From contig MU128971.1 of assembly GCA_014904985.1 (NCBI GenBank), positions 123,920 to 187,919 of the forward strand: a DNA stretch of 64,000 nucleotides, read 5' to 3'. Below the pieces are notes generated by a model. That model was given only the letters and a program-made list of their open reading frames with translations, was not told the origin of the DNA and ran no database searches. Shown here piece after piece: positions 1 to 11,635 of this stretch; the first letter of the stretch is position 1, and each line of letters starts with the position of its first letter. The DNA comes from Hydnum rufescens UP504. Its lineage: Eukaryota > Basidiomycota > Agaricomycetes > Cantharellales > Hydnaceae. The position numbers were made by a program, and so were the translations under genes.

Positions 1-815
1 GCCTCGATATTGTGGGACCAAGCCCAGGGTCCCTGTATCCAGCACCTGTATTGCGTGATGGCTCAAGATTTCCTGTAGATCTTGAGTGCAGTGCTTGCAT
101 CACTTAACAGAGGTGTAGGAAGGAATGGTTTGCCGATCGTGGGTAATGGACTTGTATTGACATCGCGAAGTCGTCATAGTTCTCCTCCTGCTGTGCGAGG
201 ATATTGTCATCTGCCACTTCATCTGGGGAAGGTGACAGAGTTTTGTGTGAATGGAAGTCGAAGCGGATGGGATAGGTGATGACGGCTGAGTGAGGGACTG
301 AGGAGGGCTTGCATCAGTGGTATCCACGGCATGGCTATCCAATGGAACTCGGCATTGGTCAGTGTGGCTTCTTCCTCTAGACTCACTGTCGGTGGTTATC
401 TGATGATTGTGGGGCAGTGCGCAACAGGGTGATGGGGACGAGAAGAAGAAATTGGCCAGCGGCATGTATGACAGGGCCCGGTGGATTACTGGACAACTCG
501 ATGGACAGATGCCAGCGGGCCTGGCTTGAACCACCTGGTGAGTGGTTGCATTTTTTTCCAGACCTCTGGAGTGCATTCCTTATTGTGGCCTCTGGTGGCA
601 GCTTTTTGTAGAGTCTGCCTTTTCTTCCCAATTTTTCTGTAGAGCACAGATACCATTTCTTTCCTCCTCTTTTTTTTTTTTTGCTTGAAATGATGAGTAT
701 TTTGCTTAACTTGTATGTTGCAAGTTTGAAGGCAGCGACAATACTGTGGCAGCATGGACATAAAGCTCGCTGATTGCTGCAAAAGCAGCAGGAAAGGGTC
801 CATGGTTAGCATGTC
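1..815. other. No recognisable gene; repeat-island flank
   Basis: I see no conserved protein in either strand. Open frames here overlap each other, have biased composition and match nothing I recognise. The stretch has a poly-T tract near 669-682. It lies directly upstream of a decayed transposase, so it may hold its 5' end and other old repeat DNA. Confidence 0.5.
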
Positions 816-2365
816 ATGTACGGGAATGGACTCGTGCATTTATCATGGACCGAAATGCTCTCCCGTCCAATATTTGTGGTCAATGGCATGTTTCTGCACT
901 TGCAGATGAAGATCTCACATCCAAAATCCATTTACACTTGCAATCAAAGGGCAAATTTATCGCTGCCATCGACATCATACGTTATCTGGACACCCCCGAG
1001 TGAAATCCCGCTTTGGTTTAACAAAAACAATCAGCTTGAGGATGGCACAGCGATGGATGAAAGTAATGCAGTACCACTGGCAAAAACAACCACAAGGTCA
1101 ATATGTCGACGGACACGAATGAGCGGACATCATTGCATACCGTCAAAATGTATTCCTGCCATTCTGGACAGGATATTTCCCTCACTGCGAGAGTGGGATA
1201 GTGACAGTAATGAGATAGTGGGCAAACCGATGGGCCAAAGGACAGTCATCTGGACTCACGACGAATCAACATTTTATGCACATGATCAGCGTAAACTTCG
1301 TTGGTCCATAATAGCGAGACACCTAAACCTTTACAAAAGGGTGAGGGTGCATCATTAATGGTCTCCAACTTTGCATCGGCAGACTACGGTTGGCTGCACT
1401 CACCCGATGGTTCAGAAACTGCTCGCATCCTCTTTAAAGTGGGCAAGAACCGTGATGGCTACTTCACCAATGACGACATCATGATGCAGGCGGCCCACGC
1501 AATGGATATCCTTGACAAGTACTATCCAAACGAGAATCATGTCCTTGTCTTTGATAACACAACAACTCACCAGAAGCGCCCGGATGATGCCCTCTCTGCA
1601 TCAAAGATGCCAAAAATGATGCCAAGGCCACCCCGAAACTTTCTTGTTGATGCAACTGTACGCGATGCAGCCGGAAAAGCAGCCATGGACAGCAGCAGGA
1701 ACACGATGAAGGAAAAGCGATGGATGCGCAACGGCAAGTTGCTGGATGGTTCCCTGCAGTCATTCTATTTCCCGCTGGGCCACAGGCATGCAGGACAATT
1801 TAAAGGCATGGAGACGATTCTGGAGGAGCGCGGAATTGATACCCAAGGTCTCAATGCTCAATGTCAGAAATTCAAGTGCCAAGACCATGTTTTGCCCTCA
1901 AACTCGCGACCGTGTTGCTGCAGGAAGGCCCTCTTTGAGCAATCTGACTTTTCAAATCAGAAGTCACGGCTTGAGGAGCTTGGAGATCAACGTGGATACA
2001 GAATTAACTTCTACCCGCGCTTCCACTGCGAGTGCAACTTCATTGAAAATAATTGGGGATACACAAAGCGTGTATACCGCCAATATCCCAAGTCCTCAAG
2101 TGAAAAAGACCTTGAGCGGAATGTGATAAGGGCGCTAGAATCTGTTCCTGTAATTTTGATGCATCGGTGAGTCTCTGGCACTTGCATATTTCATCTCTGT
2201 TGCTTAGATAATCCCAGATTTTTTACGCACTCATTAAGATTCATGGATGCATACCGCAAAGGACTGAATGGTGTGCAAGCAGCCTGGGCTAACAAAAAGT
2301 ACCGTGGTCATAGAGTGCTTCCAGACACATTAATGGCAGATTTAGATAAGGAAATGAGTGTATAA
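816..2365 (+). pseudogene. Decayed DDE transposase (Tc1/mariner-like superfamily, basidiomycete type)
   Basis: This is the remnant of a cut-and-paste transposase. The three acidic-residue regions are visible: WTHDESTFYAHDQRK near 1250-1295, VLVFDNTTTH near 1540-1570 and FHCECNFIENNWG near 2022-2058. The N-terminal part (QRWMKVMQYHWQK, then QYVDGHE) and the C-terminal exon (FMDAYRKGLNGVQAAW to a stop at 2363-2365, after an intron starting near 2168) also fit the family. The gene is broken in three ways. There is an in-frame TGA at 1120-1122, where relatives have Arg, explained by CGA to TGA. There is a missing base near 995 after DTPE. There is a missing base near 1306 between KLRW and HNSETPKP. 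Family assignment is from memory of Agaricomycete proteins. The 5' limit and terminal repeats were not resolved. Confidence 0.8.
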
Positions 2366-2469
2366 TACCTCTAATTTTCCCAATGGGTATACATTTGGCT
2401 TACAACTAGTCATGGGAGAGCCTGGGAAAGCTGTACTGGGGGTCAGTACCTGGGCCCGAAGATTGAGCA

Positions 2470-2487
2470 CCTAAACCCTAACCCTAA
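2470..2487. repeat. Interstitial telomere-like repeat
   Basis: Two perfect CCCTAA units (2476-2481 and 2482-2487) are preceded by one variant unit, CCTAAA. CCCTAA/TTAGGG is the common telomere repeat of filamentous fungi. Three units can occur by chance, so this is only suggestive. Confidence 0.5.
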
Positions 2488-2652
2488 CACATCACGTGAT
2501 AGTTCTGGCAAGTGCCAGAGACTTGATGATTATGCATGTCGCCTACCTTAGCTTGTTGTTCTCTTTTTGCCTGAAAAGGGAGTTGAATGTCTAGAAGTAA
2601 ACAGAATATGCTTACTTTTGGCACATGGCTAGTTAATTATATGATCATAACC

Positions 2653-3130
2653 CATGTATAATTTCAAGTCCATACCTTGTCTGTGGGGGGAGTAAATTGA
2701 TTTTCAATGTTTAAACTTGTTTCCCTCATATCTCTGTACCTTCTGAGTGGATCTGGCTGAAATTTTGATATGGTATTTGCCTAGACAGTATCTAATCACA
2801 TGCCAAATTTCAGAGTGATCCTTGCACTCCTTACATTTTGGCAATTTCCAGTGCTTCTGGTACCTATTGTCCAGTTCACTCCCTTAAAGTAGGTAGATTG
2901 GGCTGATGTTTTGCACATAATTAGTACATTGTGTCCTTATGCTCTGTGCAAATTTTCAAGTCCCCAGCTATTTTTCTTGGGGAGGAAATGAATTTTTAAT
3001 GTCCAGACTTGTTTCCCTCATATCTCCATAACATATGCATGAATTTGGCTGAAATTTTGATATAATCTGCATAGAAGTAGCATCTAATAATGTACAAAAT
3101 TTTAGAATGATCTGCTCAGTGGGTATTTGG
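2653..3130. repeat. Imperfect tandem repeat, 292-bp period
   Basis: The segment starting at about 2653 recurs at about 2946. The best-conserved block, ACTTGTTTCCCTCATATCTC, starts at 2715 and again at 3007, an offset of 292 bp. The following GGCTGAAATTTTGATAT is also shared. The second copy is shorter. This is probably old mobile DNA with no coding content. Confidence 0.65.
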
Positions 3131-3280
3131 ATGTACCTCATCCAATTTCTGCATTTAGGCTTTTTTTAATAGGAATCATTGTATTATGTAATTGGCTATG
3201 ATCCAAAGTTATTATGGAGTATCATCTAATCCACCCTTTTATATTGGTCTATCTAGTTAGTGCATTTAGGCTTTTTCATA

Positions 3281-3350
3281 GCAGAGGTGGCTTGCCTTTG
3301 AAACTGGGCAACTGCCAGTGTTGAGTCCCGGGTTCAATTTACCAGCAATT
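3281..3350 (+). other. Possible tRNA-derived (SINE-like) Pol III promoter segment
   Basis: A TGGCTTGCC block (3288-3296) resembles an A box, and GGTTCAATTT (3331-3340) resembles a B box (consensus GGTTCRANTCC) at about the usual spacing. The arms needed for a tRNA fold do not pair, so this is not a functional tRNA gene. A SINE head is possible but weakly supported. Confidence 0.25.
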
Positions 3351-3413
3351 GCCGGAAATTTTTTTCTGTTGCGCGACACCACCACCTCGATCTACCAAGA
3401 GCCCAGGACAAGC

Positions 3414-3445
3414 CACCACACCCCAGTATAGACTGGGGTGTGGTG
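3414..3445. repeat. Perfect hairpin, 14-bp arms
   Basis: CACCACACCCCAGT (3414-3427) is the exact reverse complement of 3432-3445, with a 4-nt loop ATAG. Confidence 0.85.
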
Positions 3446-3480
3446 TTAAGGTATGTTATTAATGATCTTAGCTACTCTAG

Positions 3481-3515
3481 TGCAAAAAGGGCAGCCTCTG
3501 GCTGCCCTTTTTGCA
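3481..3515. repeat. Perfect hairpin, 16-bp arms
   Basis: TGCAAAAAGGGCAGCC (3481-3496) is the exact reverse complement of 3500-3515, with a 3-nt loop. A third inverted repeat follows at 3611-3649. Confidence 0.9.
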
Positions 3516-4164
3516 CACTATTGATTTTTTTAACTAACCTGTCGACCCCCATTATAGGATCCCCTAAGTGCTCACCCAGGGGCCCCCATCCCCTCTGGTG
3601 GGCCCCTCTGACCCCTGCCCCACCCCTCCAGTTGGTCTGGGGCAGGGGTGCCCCTTCTTTTTTGCATGACTGGCACACGAGTGCTGGTCATGTGACCTAT
3701 ATTATATAATTAATTAGGTAGTAATTAGGTAATAATTACTTAGATAATATGTATATTAGGTAATACATATTATATAATATAATTAATTATGTCATCAATT
3801 AATTATATAATATATTACATAATACTATTATTGTGGATGATTATGTCACCGCTTTTTGGGTGAATTACATAATTTCCTATTTAGGCTATTATGTAATTAC
3901 ATTTCCATATTGGGAATCAACAGGCCCACTGACCCATTCAGGGGTGTCCCCGGGCATTCCAGGACCTATCCCGATACCCCCCAACCAAATATATCCATAT
4001 GCTTCTGCTCACAGTGTTTGATTCTGCTCCAGAAAGATGGCCAGATGTCAATTTGACATCCAAGGATTGTCAATTGACATCAAAGAAAAAATAGGCCTCT
4101 TAGGCTGACTAGATGAGGGATTTGTCCCGCCTATTAAGGTCAGCCCAAGTGGCTGACCGAGGTG
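3516..4164. other. Gene-free stretch with inverted repeat and AT-rich block
   Basis: It contains an 11-bp inverted repeat (ACCCCTGCCCC at 3611-3621, complement at 3639-3649). An extremely AT-rich, low-complexity block of TAATTA/ATTAGGTAAT words follows from about 3697 to 3835. No gene is seen. Confidence 0.6.
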
Positions 4165-6036
4165 CAGACACATCAGTTTCTATGATGATGCGTAATTTGG
4201 GGTCGAAGTGGTGGAGGACGGGTGCTGATACAAAGGTGTTTTTGATGCTTTTGAAAGCTCGTTGGGTCTCGTCATTCCATGTGAAGGTTTCATCTTTTTT
4301 TGTAAGATGGATTAAGGGGTGCACGAGGTCTGAGTAGGTCGCGATGAAGCGGCAGTAGAAGTTCGCAAAGCCTAGGAATGACTGGACTTCTTTTACCAAG
4401 GTGGGTGCAGGCCAACTTAGGATCACATTGAATTTCATAGGGTCCATCTGGACGCCAGAGGGGGTGATGATGAAGCCAAGGTACTCGATAGTGTCTGTGT
4501 GGAAGGTGCACTTCGAGATCTTGGTGCGAAGGTTTCTTTCGCGGAGTCATTGTAGTACACGGCGAACGTGTTCACGGTGTTCTTCTCACAAATTGGAGAA
4601 AATGAGGATGTCATTGAGATATACGATGATGAACAGATCCACCATATCCTGGAACAAGTCATTCATGAAATACTGGAACTGTGCTGGGGAGTTGGCTGCT
4701 CCCATTGGCATTATGAGCCACTCATAGGCACCATACCATGTACGAAATGATGTGAGCCACTCATGTCCTTCAGCAACTCTGATGTTGTAGTAGCCATCGT
4801 GAAGATCGATTTTTGTATAGATCATGGCACTGTGAAGGCGATCGAGGAGGTCGTTGATGAGGGGGATGGGTAGCGACTCTTTTTTGTGATGCGATTGAGT
4901 GCTCTATAATCAACACAAAGGCAAAGCCTGCCACCTTTCTTTTTCATGAAGAGGATTGGCACGCCTGCGGGGGAGGTCAAAGGGCATATGAATCCTTTTG
5001 CAAGGAATTCATCAATGAACTCGTGTAGTGTGGTGAGTTCACTTTCCGACATTGGGTATATGGGGCCTCGCGGTATGTCACGACCTTCCTCAATGTCGAA
5101 CCAAAGGTCATATTTGCGATGCAGTGGTAGATAGCTGGCTGCTGTACTGGTGAAGACTTCGTGGAATTCATGGTATTCCAGGGGGAGTCGTTGTGTGAGG
5201 TCTTGGCGTTCCTTGATGGGGATTGATTTGGGTAACGTGGAGGTGGGGGGAGTGTCATGAACCACTGATGTGGTTCGTGCGTGGGTTGGATTGGTGACAA
5301 TGCATGCGTAGAGTGTCGCGCTTTTGTCACTGGCTGCTTGAATGAAGTCTTTGGCTTTGTAGACTTCAATTGTGACGCTGTGGGTTGGGGGGCTTGCCGT
5401 TATCAGTTCTGGGGTCGAGGCGGTTGTTGCAATGACGTCGATGCTTAATGGCATCATTACAAGTTCCAAGTGGTGCACCATGTGCTCGATTCGCATTTCC
5501 ACCCATGAGATTTGTGGATTGACTTGTTGCAACCAGGGGAGTCCCAGTACGACGGGGGTCAAGGAGTGGAGTTGCAATTCGACAAACTCGATATTTTGTT
5601 GCGACGAGTTCACGAAAGTGACTGGGAGTGTAACTATACACTTGAGGTTGTTCGTGATCAATCCATTGAATAATCACAAGGGGTGTGGTGTTGCCAAATG
5701 ACGATGGTGCGGCATGGTGCATGAGTTCTGTACTCGTGACATGTCAATGAAGTTTTCAGAGGTGCCGCAGTTGACGAGTGCCAAGATGGGGCTGTCTGAG
5801 AGGAGGGAGATTGAGACCATCATGATGAATGATGATGGGGAGAGGGAAGAGATGGTGGCTCTTAGATGAGCGGTTCCATTGGGGGGGGATGATGATGAGA
5901 TCTCAGTGATGCGAGGTTCCTCTGTTGTGCTGGGGCCTCCTGAGAAGGTGAATGTAGTGTGAGCTACTGGGGTTCGTGATGTTGCTGTTGTGGTTGTGCT
6001 GCTGGTACTGGTGGACATCGCGGCGGGTGTCATCAC
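4165..6036 (-). pseudogene. Ty3/gypsy pol: protease and reverse transcriptase, broken
   Basis: The protease appears near 5740-5800 as ALVNCGTSENFID, where the family has a D-S/T-G-type site. The catalytic Asp codon is AAC (Asn) at 5770-5772. RT motifs follow: CVDYRALNRITKKSRYP near 4880-4920, IDLHDGYYNIRV near 4790-4815, MPMGAANSPAQFQ near 4690-4710, and the active site as VYLNDILIFS, with AAT (Asn, 4613-4615) in place of the first Asp of YxDD. The thumb/connection continues as SFLGFANFYCRFI, and the start of RNase H reads IIIETDVS. There are frame breaks near 4822-4870, near 4450-4550 and near 5670. Both Asp to Asn changes sit in former CpG positions. The enzyme cannot be active. Confidence 0.85.
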
Positions 6037-6322
6037 AGTTCGCGGTGCATTGTGACGACTGGGGCAACTATCTACTGCATGGTCGCTATTCCCACAGTAT
6101 GCGCAGAGCTTTTCATGTCTTTGTCATTCCTTTTCCTCTTCGGTGAGCGCGCCGTTAGACTTGTGAACTTCGGGTCATGTGGGGGTTTGTCAAGGATGAA
6201 GGGGATGTCAAGGATGAGGGGTTCATGGTGTGGGGTTGTGTGCCGCGATCTGAGGTCCTCATGGCTTTGAGTTCCTCTTGGCATTCCCAATACCGGCCAT
6301 CAAATCTTAGCACGGCTTGGTA
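6037..6322 (-). pseudogene. Ty3/gypsy gag C-terminal part with CCHC zinc knuckle
   Basis: The minus-strand translation contains LRFDGRYWECQEELK (about 6265-6315), the usual end of a retrotransposon gag domain. A perfect CX2CX4HX4C nucleocapsid knuckle (CAYCGNSDHAVDSC) follows near 6065-6110. The frame runs on into the pol segment. Its N-terminal continuation is at 17445 onward, on the other side of the KDZ insertion. Confidence 0.8.
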
Positions 6323-6329
6323 CATGCCC
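6323..6329. repeat. Target-site duplication, left copy (ACATGCC)
   Basis: ACATGCC here matches 17438-17444. Removing everything between, plus one copy, joins the two gag halves in frame at KLQGM/YQAVL. An 8-bp duplication with one mismatch is also possible. Confidence 0.8.
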
Positions 6330-6583
6330 ACCAGAGGCTGTAGGCTGGATATGTTGTTTTACGATAACTTACCATCAAAATTCATATATGAGGCCCATCC
6401 GATACAGAGTCCATATGATATATCATACCAATGGCCTATTATAGAAATGGCTCGTTACATTTCTCAACCACCCAGGTTCCCATTTATGGTTCTATCTTTA
6501 TTGTTTACATCCGAATGATAGGATATTCTACAAAAGGAAATCTAGTATTACCCAATTGGGTAGTAAAATGGATACCCAAATAG

Positions 6584-7205
6584 GCTCATACAGCGCCCAA
6601 ATATGCTTGCACAGCACCCAAATACGCTTGTGCAGTACCCAAATATGCTCGCACAGCACCCAAATATGCTTGTGCAGGGCCCAAATATGCTTGCGCAGGG
6701 CCTAAATATGCTCGCGTAGCACCCAAATACGCTCGCATAGTGCCCAAATAGGCTTGTGCAGCACCAAAATAGGCTTGTGCAGCACCCAAATACGCTCACG
6801 CGATGCCCAAATATGCTTGCACAGCACCCAAATATGCTTGTGCAGTGCCCAAATACACTTGCACAGCACCCAATACGCTCGTGAAGTACCCAAAAATGCT
6901 CGCGCAGCACCCAAATAGGATAGCACAGCATGCAAATAGGATCACGCAGCATGTAAATAGGCTCCCGCAGTGCCCAAATGGATTCCCGCAGCCCAAAAAC
7001 GCTCATGCAGCATGCAAATATGATCACGCAGCACACAAATGGGATTGTGCAGTGCGCAAATAGGATCATGCAGCGTGCAAATAGGATTGCGCAGTGCGCA
7101 AATAGGATTGCACAGTGCGCAAATAGGCTTGTGCATTGCACAAATAGGCTCACACACTGCGCAAATAGGCTCAGCAGTGCCCAAATGGGCTCACACCACA
7201 CCCAG
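6584..7205. repeat. 21-bp minisatellite, about 29 copies
   Basis: Units resemble GCAGCACCCAAATATGCTTGT, repeated head to tail with substitutions but almost no length change. The 21-nt period keeps all frames open, giving artefactual 7-residue repeats such as CASIFGC on the minus strand and QIGLRSA on the plus strand. It is subterminal in the KDZ element. A degenerate tail with related words (GCACCCAAAAAT, AAATGCTCG) runs on to about 7660. Confidence 0.9.
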
Positions 7206-7911
7206 AAAGGGCAAGCGCAGGGCCCGAAAATACTTGTATACCAGGGAGAAAGTGAGCACCGGCCGAAAAGAATGCTTACCCAGCACCCAAAAATAGTGGC
7301 CTAAAAATGCTCGAGCAGCATGAAAAAAGTGAGCACCTAGAACTGGAAACACTCATGCAGCATGGGGAAATGTTCATGCCAGGTGAAAGAATACATGTCT
7401 GGCACTTGATGTAGTGCCTAAACATGCTCGTGCAATAGTGCAAAGAAACGTACATGGGGTGTGAAAGAATGCTTTCCCAGCCCAAAAATGCCCACACGGA
7501 ATGGAGAATCACTCATATGGCACAGATCAATGCTCCTCTTGCACCTAAATGCTTGAACTGGGGGAAAAAAATGAGCGCGCAGAAGTAGGGGGTCATGCAG
7601 TGTGAATGAATGCTTACCTAGCACCCAAAAAAGCCTGTGTAGTATCTAATAGTGCTCACACAGTATGAAAGATGAAGAGACAGGCCCGGGTAAATGCCTG
7701 TGCAGTGCAAAAAAGCTTATGCGAATGTTGAATGGCTGGCAGATGCAAGTCAGGCAAATTCCATACTGCTTGAAAAATTCTCTAAGTTCACAAAGTGTAC
7801 ATACATAAATGAGGCAAAATGGTAGTGATGAAGTCAATGAAATGGAAATGAACATGAGGGGTGAAGCAGACAAAGTATGGACAAAAGGAGGAAGAAACCG
7901 TGAATATGCCA
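7206..7911. other. Degenerate repeat tail and 3' flank of the KDZ transposase
   Basis: Only decayed minisatellite-like words and AT-biased sequence are seen up to the transposase stop codon. No gene is supported. Confidence 0.5.
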
Positions 7912-10900
7912 TTAAATCTCCAAGTCATCCAAGTCATCATTGGGTTTGTCGTCTAGGTCCTCATCAGTGCCATGTCCGGAGAGAGCAAGGGCGTCTTGAT
8001 TGAAGGGTTTGTCATTTTCTGACATGGATTCCAGAATGTCTAAGGCTGATGAAAATAGTACACGAAAAGATGTCGCCCTGTCATGCTGGAGGGCAGCTTG
8101 GTAATAGGCATATGCTCGGACTCCATCCAGGAGGTCTAGGGGCAATCCAGGTCGAGCAGTCGCCCATTCAGTCCATTGTTCAGCCTTATACTCACAAAAT
8201 GCAATTGTGTGCCATATTTCTTCTTTAACGAGTAGTTCCTCTTTGACCCATTGATTCCTGTGTGTGTGACACTTTGCCCACTCAATGCGCAAGGCTGTAG
8301 GTGAGAGAGAACTAAGTAAATCGCCATAAAGACATGTAAATGTGAAAAAAAAAATACCCTCATGCATCTCGGGGGTCCCCACAGTATCCCCCATGGCTCT
8401 GAGTCCTGGGGCCATCCATATCCATGACAGGGTACGATATCCTTCGCCAAGCTGCACCAAATGACCTTCGGAATCATCCATTGCACACACATCCCAAGGG
8501 TGGAGAACCTGGATTGTCTCTTCCCAAATGCCTGAGCCGACAAGTTGGTGATATGCCTTTTGAGCCACATTATAACTTTCAATGACAGCATCAATCTGGG
8601 CTTGTGCCCTGTCTAAGAGGGCACGTGTGCATGTATTAGGCCTTTGACCACAAACCTCATCACATTTATACTTGACAAGGTGGGACTTAACACAAAGAGC
8701 TCAGTGTAGCTCGGCAAGAGAGTTGGTGGCTTGCCCAAATCGGAGGCGGGCTTCTGTATTCGAAAGGTTGTATGGATGATTGAAATTGTGCTGACAAGAA
8801 GGTATTTCATTCAGAAGAAATAAGACGGCATTCTCAATCATGTCAGGAACATCATTTTCACCATTATCTCGAAGGTGAAGGGTGACCTGGGGCATATAAA
8901 CAGTTTGGACAGACCAAAATGATTTCAAATGGGTGTACAGTTGATGATGACGGTCCTGTATCAGTGTTGATTGTCTGCTAGACATTTTGGACTTGTACAA
9001 TGCAACGTCACGCTGGAGGCATCATCTGTATCATGTAATGATAAATAAATTGGCCAGAACCAGTGAAAAGCCATCTGCTTCAACTTACTGGTGGACTTCG
9101 ATCTCAAGGCCAGCGGAAATGAACATGCTGGGACTCATCTCATGGATAGATTCCATGGTGCCCACACACAAGGACTGTTGTTCAGCTGAAGCTAGCTTGA
9201 GGCAAATATCGGCTTGTGTCTTGACTGCAAAGACCACATATATCAAAGGGTTAAGAATATCGTCTGAAGATGAGGCATAATGGAAACAACACACATGACG
9301 ATTTGATAATGTAGGGATTAGGCTTGGAGGGATCACACTCCCACTGTCGCACGCTTGCTTCCCATTTCTCCACATCATCGGATTTGAGGCATTCCATGAA
9401 TAGTTTGAATTGTTTGCTTTGCTTGGCCCACTCAATTACTGCAGTATCATGCTTCTTGAATAAAGTCTTCCCTAAATACTCTATGAGTAATGAATAATGA
9501 ATTTTTATTGGGGGTAACATAGTACTTATGCATTACCATGATCTTTTGGTAGTTCCTATCTCCCCAAAGATCATCCAAAGTATCATGGCAAGAGCCTTCG
9601 CTCATCTCTTTGGTGCTGTTGGCGGCAGCATTCATAATAGCCCAGTCATGCTCAACTCCTTCACCATCAGTTTGTCCTGAACCCAGAAATAGGTTAAGTG
9701 AGAACATCGTGTGGCACTGTTGGTTGTGCGCTCTCATGTGGAATTTTGGGATTACAAATTGTGTTCATTTTGAAGTATGATCAAGTTGAAGATGCTCTGG
9801 AAGTGTTGTATGCTGAACCCAGAGTTTCTTAAACCATTGGCAGGCAATGTTGTAGGAGAATATGATGAAATTGAGTGCTGAGAACGATTGGAGACTCGAG
9901 AATACAATGTAATCGACATTGCAATAACTAGTTGAGGGTCTTTCAGCCAGAAACTTATAATGGAGAATGGAAGGAATCGTACCGCTCACCTTTTTGAAGG
10001 TCTCCAAGACCCTGAGGTAGGAGGAAGCCATGTCGAGCACATGTCGAAGCCACAACACCGGTAATGCAAAGTCCTTTTGAGCTCTTCATGTTTGCATGAT
10101 TGAGAGCCGCCAGACCACTGCATGTTGATATCTAGGCCTAGATATTAAGATAGAGTAACATGAAGTCCTTGGGGAACACTCACATCCTTCTCAGTTACAT
10201 GTTGAGCAATGTATTTTTTATATTCCTGGTTTTCAACAAAGTACGCCCAACCGCTCCCAAGACTACAATCAGAGCATCTGATAAACCTGTTCTTGAGGTG
10301 AAAGTTTGCATCTATAGCAAGAGTAAGCGAGTATAGGAATCTAAACAAACGGATATGAGTTCTGGAATCAATTGTGCAATAGTATAACGTACTTCATATG
10401 GGCTGGTGTGGAGGACCAATCGTTCGGAAGGTTTATCAATGGATGTGGGCATGCAGGACAGAGGACTGCCAGTTCACTGGTTTTGGTTGCATCAATCCCA
10501 GGAATGTCGTGACCTCATCCACCATGCTTCAACATCTTGAGATGGCGATATTCGCAGACCATACGAAGGAATGCCTGGTATCTGGCCTAGAGATTACATC
10601 CATCACCAGACCTACGATGCATGTAGAATTGTAAGAACATACAGGTGGTGCCTCAAGACCAGCATTTTCGGTCTCTCGCTCGAGTGCATTGTAGAAGTGG
10701 ATTGTAGATATCTTGGACTGGAATGAGAGAAGGTGGAAGTGACGTAGTACTTGAAATGTCGCGCACGTTTGGGGTTGATGAACAGTGGCTGGAAACCACT
10801 GATGCCACATAAGTTGTTGATGCAGATGGGGTGCAAGGGGACAGCTGCACAACTGGATATTGACATAGTGAAGTCTGTTTACATGGATTACAACAAAAGA

Positions 10901-11635
10901 GGAAGGTCCAGCATGAGGGGAGGCGCACGTTGTGCCCATGTGACCAAGTTGGAGTCGAAGGCCAAGAGCATGTAGGGAAGTGCATATGAAGAACGAACCT
11001 TCCCACTTCTTGTAATGAGTCGCATTGTTAGACTTTTCAAAACAGGACAAAAAGCATAGTTGACCATACCTTGATCCGATGGAGAGGCAGCTTCAGGTGC
11101 TGCTTTACACAGCATCCCTGGCAGTATAGTTCGCCTCCAAAACACTCCTTCGCATCGATAGACGCCACTAGAGCCTGGCTCCTGACAGCCCAGACAGCCC
11201 ATGATAGTGAGCGAATCACCACAACCGTCATTCCACAGCATCTCATCAAGAAATTCGGAGCGTAGTGGGATCCACTCATTCAAAGGCTCATCCTGTCCAA
11301 CATGGAGTCAGATACCACAGAACATGAAGAGAACAATCACTTACAGCTGCTTTGTATCGCTTCCATTGGGAAGTCAATCTGATATAGTGGACAAATCCAA
11401 GTTCATTGTTGAATGAGTCGCCCCCATCAGCGGCTTGACCAGAAAGCATAGGTTCTGAAGGTCCCAGGGCCGGAGATTCATTCTCCACTATGATGTGACG
11501 AGTAGAAATCATGTTGTGGCCATCTAAAGTTGTTCCAAAGTGATGAGCGATTGTTGGAACATCATGGGGAGCAGATGGATGGACAGAGATCGTAGGAGTA
11601 TCAAGAGGCCTTCCCCTCCTCTTTCTCGTTGACAT
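7912..11635 (-). pseudogene. KDZ transposase with N-terminal CxC2 cysteine cluster, inactivated
   Basis: The minus-strand start is MSTRKRRGRPLDTP at 11635. The CxC2 zinc cluster follows (GCLGCQEPGSSGVYRCE, then CFGGELYCQGCCVKQH) at about 11045-11220, then WFPATVHQPQTCATFQVLRHFHLLSFQSK near 10660-10800 and LAVLCPACPHPLINLP near 10440-10490. The transposase core shows AIDANFHLKNR (10270-10320), ITGVVASTCARHGF (10020-10060), FSYNIACQWFKKLW (9820-9865) and GSGQTDGEGVEHDWA (9640-9680). The C-terminal helical part reaches DDKPNDDLDDLEI at 7912. Breaks are a one-base frameshift in CxC2 near 11145, TGA at 10516-10518 where relatives have Arg, and Asn (AAC, 9849-9851) for the conserved Asp of the YD-x-x-CQ motif. 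Several introns interrupt it. The assignment is secure; activity is lost. Confidence 0.85.

Larger units (their letters stand above)
2366..3413. other. Gene-free repeat-rich stretch
   Basis: No coding potential is seen. The stretch contains a short telomere-like tract, a 292-bp-period tandem repeat and a weak Pol III promoter-like segment, listed separately. Confidence 0.6.
4165..6329 (-). mobile_element. Ty3/gypsy retrotransposon, 3' (left) part, truncated
   Basis: Reading on the minus strand, this part holds the end of gag with a CCHC zinc knuckle, the protease and the reverse transcriptase, and it stops in the first residues of the RNase H domain near 4165. RNase H, integrase and the 3' LTR are missing. 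Its right edge is the insertion point of the KDZ element (ACATGCC at 6323-6329). The rest of the element continues at 17438-19198. Confidence 0.85.

Noticed and set aside
3281..3350. A functional tRNA gene
   Set aside because: The T-arm and acceptor arms do not pair; only box-like words remain.
6548..7304. Long open frames with Cys-rich or Ala/Gln-rich 7-residue repeats on both strands
   Set aside because: They are a by-product of the 21-bp minisatellite, whose period keeps several frames open; no start context, domain or conserved frame supports a protein.
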